A DNA stretch of 17,881 bases from NCBI GenBank assembly GCA_035646395.1, contig DASRPK010000333.1:1-17881 (forward strand), read 5' to 3'. This DNA is from JABWBJ01 sp035646395. Its GTDB lineage: Bacteria > Gemmatimonadota > Gemmatimonadetes > Gemmatimonadales > Gemmatimonadaceae. A program made the translations under genes and the position numbers. The notes beneath the pieces were generated by a model that was given only the letters and a program-made list of their open reading frames with translations, was not told where the DNA came from and made no database searches. Of the stretch, positions 7,047-14,494 are shown piece by piece (within the stretch, counting starts at the first letter, position 1; each line of letters begins with the position of its first letter).

Positions 7047-9790
7047 CGAACGAGGATCGTGACGATCCCGCGCGGAGGGGCAACGAAGTCGACTGCGCCG
7101 TCGTGTGGTGGCAGCCCTTCCAGCGGCGTTTCATCCAGACGGGCAAGGCTGGCTTCGCGAACCTTGGGAAGGCGCCAGGACCCGGCGACTTCGCGGTTCA
7201 GGACGTTGACGCAGCGGAGAACAATCCCATCTCCGTCCTCGCTTTCCTTGATCGTGGAACAGGCCAGTCCTTCACCGGTCAGCTCTACGCCTGGTATCGA
7301 GGCGGGAGGGCGGATCGCCGTGCGCCACGTGGCGCCGCGAAGCGGCTGCAGCACCTCATCGGCGATTTTTTCTACGAGTGCCACAGTCGTGTCCGATTTC
7401 GGACCATGCGCAAGGAACGCCAGCGAGGCCTCATACAAGCCTTGCGATTGCGCTGCGGGAGTTGGAACGGGGTAGCCGGCGTGGCCAGGTCGTTCCGGCA
7501 AGTCGTGTCGGGACAATTCACCCACAGCACGGAGTAACGTGATCCAGATGATGTCGTCGTCGGCCTCGTATTCGGCGAGGCCGTCGGAATACACCGTGGC
7601 GCCAGCCGTGGCTGTGTACGCGGACACATAACGATGCAGCGGCGCCGTCGCTGGGGCGGACTCCTTCAGCCTCCCTGTCGCGTCGGTGGTGATGGGGTAA
7701 CGCGTCACCGGCCCAAATGCCGCGTCGGCAGTAACCGCCGGCGACTGCAGCCCGGTCCGAATTCCGATCCGGAGTCTGAGATCCGTTGCGATGTTGTCGC
7801 CGCGCACCTGAATTCGGACAAACGGAGCGCCGGCGTCGAGTTGAATAATCGTCTGAACCTTGAGCGTCGTGGCTGCCGCACGTCGCGGTTCTCCCGCCGC
7901 ACTCGTCAGGCGGCGTTCCGGAATCGACACGTTCCAGTCGCAGGTGAGCTCTGCGCGCAACGGACCGCGAGCCGAGACTTTGGCGCGAACCAACGTCGCG
8001 GTGGTCCGCGAGCCAGAGGGCACGGGGCATGGGGCACGGGGAAACCCGGGTGATTCATGCCCTAGGCCCCATGCCCCATGCCCCATGATAGCCGAGTGAG
8101 TGTACAGGTCTCCGCGCTCACCTTCGGCTTCGAAAACGATCCAGTCAGCGATGGTAACGTCGTCGTGAGTCAGGCCCACGGACGCCGAGTCGGCATCGAC
8201 TCGAAGCCCAGCGCCCTCAATGGACTTTGTGTCACCGGAAACTGGTGAGTGAACGGGATTCGCCCGACGCCGCTTCTCGTCGATAGGCAGCGTGACGAGA
8301 CCGTAACCCGGAACGTCGTCGACCCACGCCAGCACGCGCCGGCGCTCAACGAGCCGGCTACGCGGGTAGTGGCGTGAAGACTCCTCCCGGACAAACGCAC
8401 GTTCGCGCGAGATCTCCTGAACCGGGGAGGCACCAAGCGACAGCGCCCCCAGGGCGCGCGCCTGGGGCTCGATGCCGCCGGAACCCGGTCCGACCGGTGC
8501 ATCATCGAGGACGAGATCAATTTCGAGCTCGGCGATTCCTCGTCGGACGCGAGCCGCGGTATTTCGGACCACAATAACAGAGGTCCACTCGTCAGGCGTC
8601 CCCCTGGCCGCGTTCGCGTCGTGACCGAGCAGTGCCATGATCGACGCGTCGCGGATTCCGGCGCCCGCGGCGGTCGCCTCATCCAGCCGAAACGCCATTG
8701 CGGACGCCACGTCGTCGACGCTGCACCCGCACAGCGTGTCATGCGGCTGGCACAGCAGCAATGGTTTCCAGGCGGTGCGCAGGATGGCTCGCCCGTCATT
8801 GCCATCGCCGTTGATCCTGGACAGTGCCACCCACGGCTCGACATCGCGCAGCAACATCGATTCCACGAGCGCATAACGACGCTTCAATCCAGCGCGGGCG
8901 CTGAAGGTACCCTGCAACGTCCATGTGTAGCCGTACGAATCACGCAGTTCGCCGCTGACCTCGGGGATGTCGTGTTGCGCCGCACGCTCGGTCAGCGTGT
9001 GGCCGAATTGGCCAAGGGACACGCGCTCGACCCGGTCAGGAAAGGCGGCCGCCTTCAGAGCGGCAATCGCCTCGAGCAGGTTCGCCGGCGGCGCGTGATG
9101 GTCAGCGCCGACGGGAACGAGCGTGATACCAGTTGTGGCGCGCGGTCCAATCACCTGACGCATGGCGCGCCATCGCTCCCGCGCAGAGTCCGGTTCTGTC
9201 GGCAGATGAGAGCCGAATTCATAGCCGTCAGGAGGCAAGTGGTACAGCAACACCGTTGACTCGTCAGGCGCCTTCCACCACGCGGTATCCCCAACCGGGT
9301 GTCGCGCGCCGCCATAGCCACGCCAAAGCACGATCAATGAACAGCCAAAGCCGGCGGCGATTGCCGGCAATGCGGCGGGATGCCCGAATGAGTCGGGGCA
9401 GTACAACACGTCGGGTGCAATCGCCCGAAGCGAACGAAGGACGCGGCGGCCGGCCAGCAGGTTCCTGACAAGACCTTCGCCCGACGGAATCAGTGAGTCA
9501 GCCAACACGTACCAGGGTCCTGCTTCGACAGCTCCCTGGCGTAGCGCGGTCGAGACATCCGCAGACCGTTCGGGACGCACCTCGAGGTAATCCTCGAGGA
9601 CGACGGCCTGTCCATCGAGCAGAAAGGGAGAGCCGGCGACCCCATCGAGGACCTCGTCGATAAGCGCTACCAACCGGAGGCGGAACTGGGGGAACGGTCG
9701 ATACCATTCGCGGTCCCAGTGTGTGTGGACGAGAAGCCCAACCTCGATACGTGAAGGTTCGGGATGCTCTTCCGGCTGTCGGATCGTCAT
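7043..9790 (-). CDS. GH38-family alpha-mannosidase, cytosolic
   Basis: About 915 residues. The N-terminal domain has the GH38 motif HTHWDREWY (22-30), where His24 and Asp26 would bind zinc, the nucleophile motif CPDSFGHP (Asp133 expected), and QPHDTLCGCSVDDV (348-361) with a likely zinc-ligand His350. These assignments rest on the known GH38 active site. The rest is the beta-sandwich region seen in bacterial alpha-mannosidases. There is no signal peptide, so it should act in the cytosol on imported mannosides or related glycans. I chose the ATG at 9788-9790, 22 residues before HTHWD; the reading frame continues 21 codons further upstream toward the divergent DedA gene but adds only basic, unconserved sequence. 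Oddity: residues about 568-592 (IMGHGAWGLGHE...PRAPCPVPSG) are encoded by a palindromic repeat at 8018-8087, apparently an in-frame insertion after GDLYTHSA. Confidence 0.88.
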   Translation of the reverse strand: MTIRQPEEHPEPSRIEVGLLVHTHWDREWYRPFPQFRLRLVALIDEVLDGVAGSPFLLDGQAVVLEDYLEVRPERSADVSTALRQGAVEAGPWYVLADSLIPSGEGLVRNLLAGRRVLRSLRAIAPDVLYCPDSFGHPAALPAIAAGFGCSLIVLWRGYGGARHPVGDTAWWKAPDESTVLLYHLPPDGYEFGSHLPTEPDSARERWRAMRQVIGPRATTGITLVPVGADHHAPPANLLEAIAALKAAAFPDRVERVSLGQFGHTLTERAAQHDIPEVSGELRDSYGYTWTLQGTFSARAGLKRRYALVESMLLRDVEPWVALSRINGDGNDGRAILRTAWKPLLLCQPHDTLCGCSVDDVASAMAFRLDEATAAGAGIRDASIMALLGHDANAARGTPDEWTSVIVVRNTAARVRRGIAELEIDLVLDDAPVGPGSGGIEPQARALGALSLGASPVQEISRERAFVREESSRHYPRSRLVERRRVLAWVDDVPGYGLVTLPIDEKRRRANPVHSPVSGDTKSIEGAGLRVDADSASVGLTHDDVTIADWIVFEAEGERGDLYTHSAIMGHGAWGLGHESPGFPRAPCPVPSGSRTTATLVRAKVSARGPLRAELTCDWNVSIPERRLTSAAGEPRRAAATTLKVQTIIQLDAGAPFVRIQVRGDNIATDLRLRIGIRTGLQSPAVTADAAFGPVTRYPITTDATGRLKESAPATAPLHRYVSAYTATAGATVYSDGLAEYEADDDIIWITLLRAVGELSRHDLPERPGHAGYPVPTPAAQSQGLYEASLAFLAHGPKSDTTVALVEKIADEVLQPLRGATWRTAIRPPASIPGVELTGEGLACSTIKESEDGDGIVLRCVNVLNREVAGSWRLPKVREASLARLDETPLEGLPPHDGAVDFVAPPRGIVTILVR
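8018..8087. repeat. Palindromic GGGGCAT-heptamer element inside the GH38 gene
   Basis: Left arm GGGGCATGGGGCACGGGG (8024-8041) pairs with right arm CCCCATGCCCCATGCCCC (8067-8084), 17 of 18 positions, around a 25-nt loop. Each arm is a tandem run of a GGGGCAT-type heptamer. It is read in frame in the minus-strand GH38 protein with no stop codon. The right arm and its flanks match the element at 11157-11229 over more than 20 identical bases, so the two are copies of one dispersed family. Confidence 0.9.
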
Positions 9791-9867
9791 TATGCGCAGT
9801 CTGCGAGCGTTGCGGCGCGGCTGCAAGCGACGATACCCTGCGACCCTGGCCACCTCACCCGTCTTTC

Positions 9868-10503
9868 ATGCCTAGTATCGCCGAACTCTGGGACCTGCTT
9901 CACGACCTTCCGGCGCTCGTAAAGTTGGCCGGCTACATCGGCCTCATCGCGATCATATTCGTCGAAACGGGCTTTTTCTTCGGCTTCTTCCTTCCCGGAG
10001 ACTCGCTCCTTGTCACGGCCGGGCTGCTGATCGCGACCGGGCTGGACATGAACGTCTACCTGCTCGGTGCGATGCTGAACGTCGCGGCCATCGCCGGTGA
10101 TGCGCTGAACTACTGGGTCGGTCGCGTCACGGGCCCCAGGATCTTCATTCGTGACGAGTCTTTTTTCTTCAAGCGGAAATACGTCGAACGCGCACACGAG
10201 TTTTATCTCAGGCACGGGGCAAAAACGATTTTTCTCGCGCGCTTCATGCCGATTATCCGCACCTTCGCGCCCCTCGTGGCCGGGGTTGCCAGGATGGATT
10301 ACAAGGTGTTCACGATCTACAACGTTGTGGGCGGCACCGCATGGATCTGGAGCATGCTCTTCACGGGATACTTCCTCGGGAGCTACGTTCCGGGCATCGA
10401 CAGGCACATTGGAAAGGTGATCATCATCGTAATCTTCCTGTCGATACTGCCCGGCATCATCGGGTGGTGGAGAGAGCGTCGACGGCCACCAGCAACGGTG
10501 TGA
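9868..10503 (+). CDS. DedA-family (SNARE-associated/VTT domain) inner-membrane protein
   Basis: 211 residues with several hydrophobic segments. DedA signatures: FVETGFFFGFFLPGDSLLVTAG (31-52), with acidic Glu33 and Asp45 in the re-entrant region; GDALNYWVGR (77-86); and FLARFMPIIRTFAPLVAGVARM (122-143), with conserved Arg125, Pro128 and Arg131. DedA proteins are implicated in lipid flipping (undecaprenyl phosphate or phospholipid) and in membrane-potential maintenance; the substrate of this one cannot be assigned. I chose the ATG at 9868 because the frame upstream to 9721 overlaps the divergent GH38 gene and encodes no family sequence. The 77-nt gap to GH38 shows no clear promoter by eye. sodA follows after 41 nt on the same strand and may be cotranscribed. 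Confidence 0.9.
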   Translation: MPSIAELWDLLHDLPALVKLAGYIGLIAIIFVETGFFFGFFLPGDSLLVTAGLLIATGLDMNVYLLGAMLNVAAIAGDALNYWVGRVTGPRIFIRDESFFFKRKYVERAHEFYLRHGAKTIFLARFMPIIRTFAPLVAGVARMDYKVFTIYNVVGGTAWIWSMLFTGYFLGSYVPGIDRHIGKVIIIVIFLSILPGIIGWWRERRRPPATV

Positions 10504-10544
10504 GCGCCGGCGCTTTCGAGGTGACCTCATCCCGGAGCTGACAG

Positions 10545-11156
<612 letters not shown>

Positions 11157-11229
11157 GAGGGCATTGGGTACGGGGCATGGGGCATGGGGTATGGGGCCGC
11201 TACCCCAGGCCCCATGCCCCATGCCCCAT
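11157..11229. repeat. Palindromic GGGGCAT-heptamer element between sodA and speA
   Basis: Left arm 11172-11196 (three GGGGCAT/GGGGTAT units ending in GGGG) pairs with 11203-11227, 23 of 25 positions, with a 6-nt loop. It fills essentially the entire 73-nt gap between the convergent stop codons of sodA (11156) and speA (11230). Such a GC-rich stem could end transcription from both sides, though no U-tract follows. It shares its right arm and the left-flank word GAGGGCA with the element inside the GH38 gene, marking one repeat family. Confidence 0.9.
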
Positions 11230-13200
11230 CTAACGCGCGGCCTCGCCCTCGAGGTACGTATACCCCTCAAGTCCGGCTACATACTCGGCGATAAACGTAT
11301 TGGACTCCGGCCTCGTTAGGCTCGCTGCCGCCGCCACCTTGCGCCGGAACGTCGCCAGCAGGTCGCTCGCCTTGAACTGCACGTAGTTCAGCACCTCAGT
11401 CACTGTGTCCCCGTGCACGAGGTCCGTGATCTCGTAGCTCGAGTCCGACAACCGGATGTGCACCGCGTTCGTGTCGCCGAACAGGTTGTGGAGGTCGCCG
11501 AGGATCTCCTGGTACGCGCCTGTCAGAAAGACGCCGAGGAGGTACTGCTGGTCGTCGGTGAACTCGTGCAGCGGGAGACTCGGCTGACCCGACTTGCCGC
11601 CGATGAACTTCTCGATCTTCCCGTCCGAGTCGCAGGTGATGTCCTGCAGCGTGCCGCGGCGCGTCGGCTTTTCCAGGTGCCGGTGAATCGGCATGATCGG
11701 GAAGAGCTGGTCGATCGCCCACGAGTCCGGCAGCGACTGGAAGAGGGAGAAATTGCAGAAGTACCGGTCGACCTGCGTCGAGCGCAGGTCACTGATGATG
11801 TCATCGTAACCGTTAGGCGACTCATCGACCATCTGCGCCACCCGGTTCACGGTCGCGAAGTAAATGGTCTCGGCGATGGCGCGGTCGCGGAGTGTGATCA
11901 CGCCCGCGGTAAAGAGCTGCTGGGCACGCTCCTTGTCGAACGACGCATCGTGGAAGATCTCGATGACTTTCCGCTTGGGGAGCCGCTTCTTCCCCAGGGA
12001 CTTGTAATCCTCGACCATTTCCAGGAGCAACGGCGGCGTATTCTCGTCCAGCTCCGGCACCGTATGCTCCGCCTGCGACTCGACGTCGATCACCTTGAGC
12101 AGCAGGAGCGCGTGGTGCGCCGTCAGCGCCCGGCCCGATTCACTGATGATGTGCGGCATCGGAATGTCCTGGTCGCGGCACACCTCGGCGATCGTGTAGA
12201 TGACGTCGTTCGCGTATTCCTGGAGCGTATAATTGACGCTGGCGTGACCAGTGGAGCTCGTGCCGTCGTAGTCGACGCCAAGCCCTCCCCCGACATCCAC
12301 GTGCGTGACATCCACGCCGAGCGCGCGCAACTCGACGTAGAATCGCGTGATTTCGTTCAGGCCCGTCTTGATGTAGCGGATGTCGGTGATCTGGCTGCCG
12401 AGGTGGAAGTGGATCAGCTTCAGCACATCGAGCTGGCCGCGCTCGCGCAGCCGATCGACGAGCTTCACCAGCTCGGCTGCACTCAGGCCAAACTTGGACT
12501 TCTCCCCACCGCTCTGCGCCCAGCGCCCGGAGCCCTCTGTACGCAGCTTGATCCGCACGCCGGCGGTCGGTACCACGCCAAGGTCGGCGGCCGCATCGAG
12601 CAGGACATCCAGCTCGCTCAGTTGCTCGAGCACGATGAAGACGCGATGTCCCAGTTTCTGGCCCATGAGGGCCAGGCGCATGAACTCCTCGTCCTTGTAG
12701 CCGTTGCAGACGATCAGGTGTTCGGTGGACTCGGTGAGTCCCAGGACGGCTTGCAATTCAGGCTTCGAACCGCACTCCAGTCCAACCTGGTGTTTGCGGC
12801 CGAATTCGAAGATCTCTTCAACGACGTGTCGCTGCTGGTTGACCTTGATCGGATAGACGGTGGTGTAGCCGCCGCTGTATTCGAACTCGCGAATGGCTGA
12901 CTCGAACCGCTCGCTCAGCTGCTCGATCCGCGTTTGCAGGATATCGGAAAACCGGAGCAGCACGGGAAGCGCGACACCCTGTTCCTCGAGATCCATCGCC
13001 AGCACGTGCAGGTCGAGCACGTGGTCCGGGCGCTCGGGATCGGGGCGGACCACGACATGTCCGCTGGCATTGATGTCGATGAACCCCGCGCCCCATCCCT
13101 CAACGTTGTAGAGCGTCTTTGCGTCCTCAACGGACCATTCCGGTGGGACCGGTGATGGCGTCGTTGCGGGTGGAGTCTGTGGGGCCCGGGTACTTGTCAT
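11230..13200 (-). CDS. speA: Biosynthetic arginine decarboxylase SpeA
   Basis: 656 residues, the usual size for SpeA. It is a PLP- and Mg-dependent cytosolic enzyme converting arginine to agmatine, the first step of putrescine/spermidine synthesis through the agmatine route. Motifs in order: TVYPIKVNQQRHVVEEI with PLP-binding Lys119; GLECGSKPEL (140-149); LIHFHLGSQITDIRYIKTGLNE (262-283); VDVGGGLGVDYDGT (301-314); ISESGRALTAHHA (351-364). Near the C-terminus are FCNFSLFQSLPDSWAIDQLFP and ITCDSDGKIEKFI, the latter carrying the expected catalytic Cys. The ATG at 13198-13200 starts MTSTRAPQTPP; the frame continues upstream into a repeat and that part is not family sequence. A TATAGT sits only 7 nt before this ATG and no ribosome site is seen, so the mRNA might be leaderless. 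No agmatinase or other polyamine gene is adjacent. Confidence 0.95.
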   Translation of the reverse strand: MTSTRAPQTPPATTPSPVPPEWSVEDAKTLYNVEGWGAGFIDINASGHVVVRPDPERPDHVLDLHVLAMDLEEQGVALPVLLRFSDILQTRIEQLSERFESAIREFEYSGGYTTVYPIKVNQQRHVVEEIFEFGRKHQVGLECGSKPELQAVLGLTESTEHLIVCNGYKDEEFMRLALMGQKLGHRVFIVLEQLSELDVLLDAAADLGVVPTAGVRIKLRTEGSGRWAQSGGEKSKFGLSAAELVKLVDRLRERGQLDVLKLIHFHLGSQITDIRYIKTGLNEITRFYVELRALGVDVTHVDVGGGLGVDYDGTSSTGHASVNYTLQEYANDVIYTIAEVCRDQDIPMPHIISESGRALTAHHALLLLKVIDVESQAEHTVPELDENTPPLLLEMVEDYKSLGKKRLPKRKVIEIFHDASFDKERAQQLFTAGVITLRDRAIAETIYFATVNRVAQMVDESPNGYDDIISDLRSTQVDRYFCNFSLFQSLPDSWAIDQLFPIMPIHRHLEKPTRRGTLQDITCDSDGKIEKFIGGKSGQPSLPLHEFTDDQQYLLGVFLTGAYQEILGDLHNLFGDTNAVHIRLSDSSYEITDLVHGDTVTEVLNYVQFKASDLLATFRRKVAAAASLTRPESNTFIAEYVAGLEGYTYLEGEAAR

Positions 13201-13207
13201 GGCGCGA

Positions 13208-13213
13208 ACTATA
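13208..13213 (-). promoter_or_regulatory. Possible -10 element for a leaderless speA transcript
   Basis: Read on the minus strand, TATAGT (in TGATATAGTTCGCGCC) ends 7 nt before the speA ATG, so transcription would start at or next to the start codon. There is no Shine-Dalgarno-like sequence in this stretch. Seventeen bases upstream only a weak TTTCAA is available as a -35 element, at the edge of the repeat at 13220-13322. This is a suggestion from spacing and composition. Confidence 0.3.
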
Positions 13214-13219
13214 TCAGTT

Positions 13220-13322
13220 GAGTTGATGAGTTGAAAAGCGCAAAGCGCAAAGTGCAAGACTCCGCGCGCAAAAGAGTTGGAGAATTCGCGCTTTGCGCTT
13301 TGCGCCTTGAACTCGTCAACTC
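13220..13322. repeat. Long inverted repeat with GCGCAAA heptamers
   Basis: Left arm 13220-13252 starts GAGTTGATGAGTTGA and runs into GCGCAAAGCGCAAAG. Right arm 13291-13322 is its near reverse complement (CTTTGCGCTTTGCGC ... GTCAACTC). The arms differ at only a few positions over about 32 nt; the 38-nt loop is itself partly pairable. It takes up half of the 215-nt divergent gap between speA and the cytochrome c gene. The remainder, 13323-13415, has no gene and no convincing promoter that I can identify. Confidence 0.88.
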
Positions 13323-13415
13323 GGCACGCCTTGCAATTAACTGTTCCGGAAGACAGATCACTGTCCCGGCTGCATCAGAATTTTTGCCGAGGTTCACCCA
13401 CTCACGTTTTCGCGC

Positions 13416-14315
13416 ATGCAAACTCTTGCAAAGGTCCTTGGCGTTGTCGTTGGCGTCGTGGTGTTGCTGCTGTCGACGATCTTTGTTTTCTCGACGCAGA
13501 CCCTCAACAAGCCCATCGCGTATGCCGACGCATCGCCGCCCATTCCCCGCGACTCGACGGCGCTCGCGCGGGGCCGGCACCTGTCGCGTGCGATCTCCAA
13601 GTGCGTCGAGTGCCACGGCAACGATCTGGGCGGCCAGGTCGTGATCGACGCCATGCCAATGGGCCGGGTCGTGGCGCCCAACCTCACGTCGGGACGCGGC
13701 GGCATTGGTGGCAGCCGGTCCGATGATGACTTTCTGCGCGCTATCCGTCATGGCATTGGTGTCGGCGGACGCCCTCTCGTTCTGATGCCGGCGCGGAACT
13801 ACTGGCACATGGGTGACGACGATGTGGGATCCTTGATCGCGTATATCCGTTCCGTACCCGCCGTCGATCGAGAGCTTCCAGCAACGAAATTCGGGTTGGT
13901 GGGCCGTGTGCTGCTGGTCAAGGGCGACCTGAACGGCATGTTCGAGGCGAAGAACATGGACCACACGGCGAAGCGTCCGCCCCCGCCCGCAGCAGACACG
14001 ACGGTCGCGTATGGCCGGTATCTCGCTGAAATCGGTGGCTGCACTGGGTGTCACGGACCTTCGCTGTCGGGTGGATCGCTCCCAGGCGCGCCGCCGGATG
14101 CGAAGCCAGCGTCCAACCTCACGCCGGAAGGAATCGGGACCTGGACTGAGGCGGACTTCTTCAGGGCCCTCCGCGAGGGCGTCCGTCCCAACGGAACTGC
14201 CCTCGACTCGACGCAAATGCCGGTCCGCCTGACGCGTGAAATGACGGACTTGGAAACGAAGGCCATTTACATGTACGTCCGGACGGTTCCGCCGAAGCCA
14301 TTCGGCACCAATTGA
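13416..14315 (+). CDS. Membrane-anchored diheme cytochrome c
   Basis: 299 residues. An uncleaved-looking N-terminal hydrophobic segment (about 5-26) should place the protein on the periplasmic side of the inner membrane. Two c-type haem sites are visible: CVECH (63-67) and CTGCH (209-213). Each sits in a cytochrome c domain of about 100 residues with a likely axial methionine, Met124 in LVLMPARNYWHMGDDDV and Met268 in STQMPVRLTREMTD. The layout resembles the cytochrome subunits that carry electrons for membrane dehydrogenases, but no dehydrogenase or oxidase gene is adjacent, so its partner is unknown. It is transcribed alone: divergent speA lies upstream and an intrinsic terminator follows 15 nt after the stop. 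Confidence 0.92.
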   Translation: MQTLAKVLGVVVGVVVLLLSTIFVFSTQTLNKPIAYADASPPIPRDSTALARGRHLSRAISKCVECHGNDLGGQVVIDAMPMGRVVAPNLTSGRGGIGGSRSDDDFLRAIRHGIGVGGRPLVLMPARNYWHMGDDDVGSLIAYIRSVPAVDRELPATKFGLVGRVLLVKGDLNGMFEAKNMDHTAKRPPPPAADTTVAYGRYLAEIGGCTGCHGPSLSGGSLPGAPPDAKPASNLTPEGIGTWTEADFFRALREGVRPNGTALDSTQMPVRLTREMTDLETKAIYMYVRTVPPKPFGTN

Positions 14316-14330
14316 GGCTGCCTGACCCAG

Positions 14331-14364
14331 CGCCCCTGCCCCTCGACGAGGCGGGGGCGTTTTT
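14331..14364 (+). terminator. Intrinsic terminator after the cytochrome c gene
   Basis: CGCCCCTGCC (14331-14340) pairs fully with GGCGGGGGCG (14350-14359), one pair being a T-G wobble, around a 9-nt loop, and is followed by TTTTT (14360-14364). It lies 15 nt after the cytochrome stop codon and on the correct strand. Confidence 0.88.
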
Positions 14365-14434
14365 CTTGCAGCGAATTGCCGGGCACCTCAACCGACCACC
14401 GCGGGTGGCAGCAGGCACGGCAAAGGGAGTAGCT

Positions 14435-14494
14435 TTGAGCGAGATGCGATACGGATTGGTGTTGGCCGCCAGGGGGGCCGCTCAGTGCTCCTGA
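14435..14494 (+). CDS. Possible 19-codon leader ORF overlapping the MBL-rhodanese start
   Basis: An AGGGAG ribosome-site-like sequence (14424-14429) lies 5 nt before TTG 14435. The frame reads M S E M R Y G L V L A A R G A A Q C S and stops with TGA at 14492-14494, overlapping the GTG start of the next gene (14485) by 10 nt. It could be a leader peptide coupling translation, or chance. There is no homology evidence. The surrounding stretch 14365-14484 holds no other gene; it contains a small inverted repeat CCACC-GCG-GGTGG near 14396-14408. Confidence 0.2.
   Translation: MSEMRYGLVLAARGAAQCS

Noticed and set aside
8018..8092. GH38 gene as a pseudogene broken by a repeat
   Set aside because: The frame is continuous through the element, the active-site motifs are intact and the overall length is reasonable.
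9721..9867. 49-codon extension of the DedA frame
   Set aside because: It overlaps the divergent GH38 start and encodes no membrane or family sequence.
11413..12900. 495-codon open frame on the plus strand
   Set aside because: It lies wholly antisense to speA, whose motifs are unmistakable; long antisense frames are expected in GC-rich coding DNA.
13209..14216. 335-codon open frame on the minus strand
   Set aside because: It is antisense to the cytochrome c gene with its two CxxCH sites and runs into the inverted repeat; no recognisable domain.
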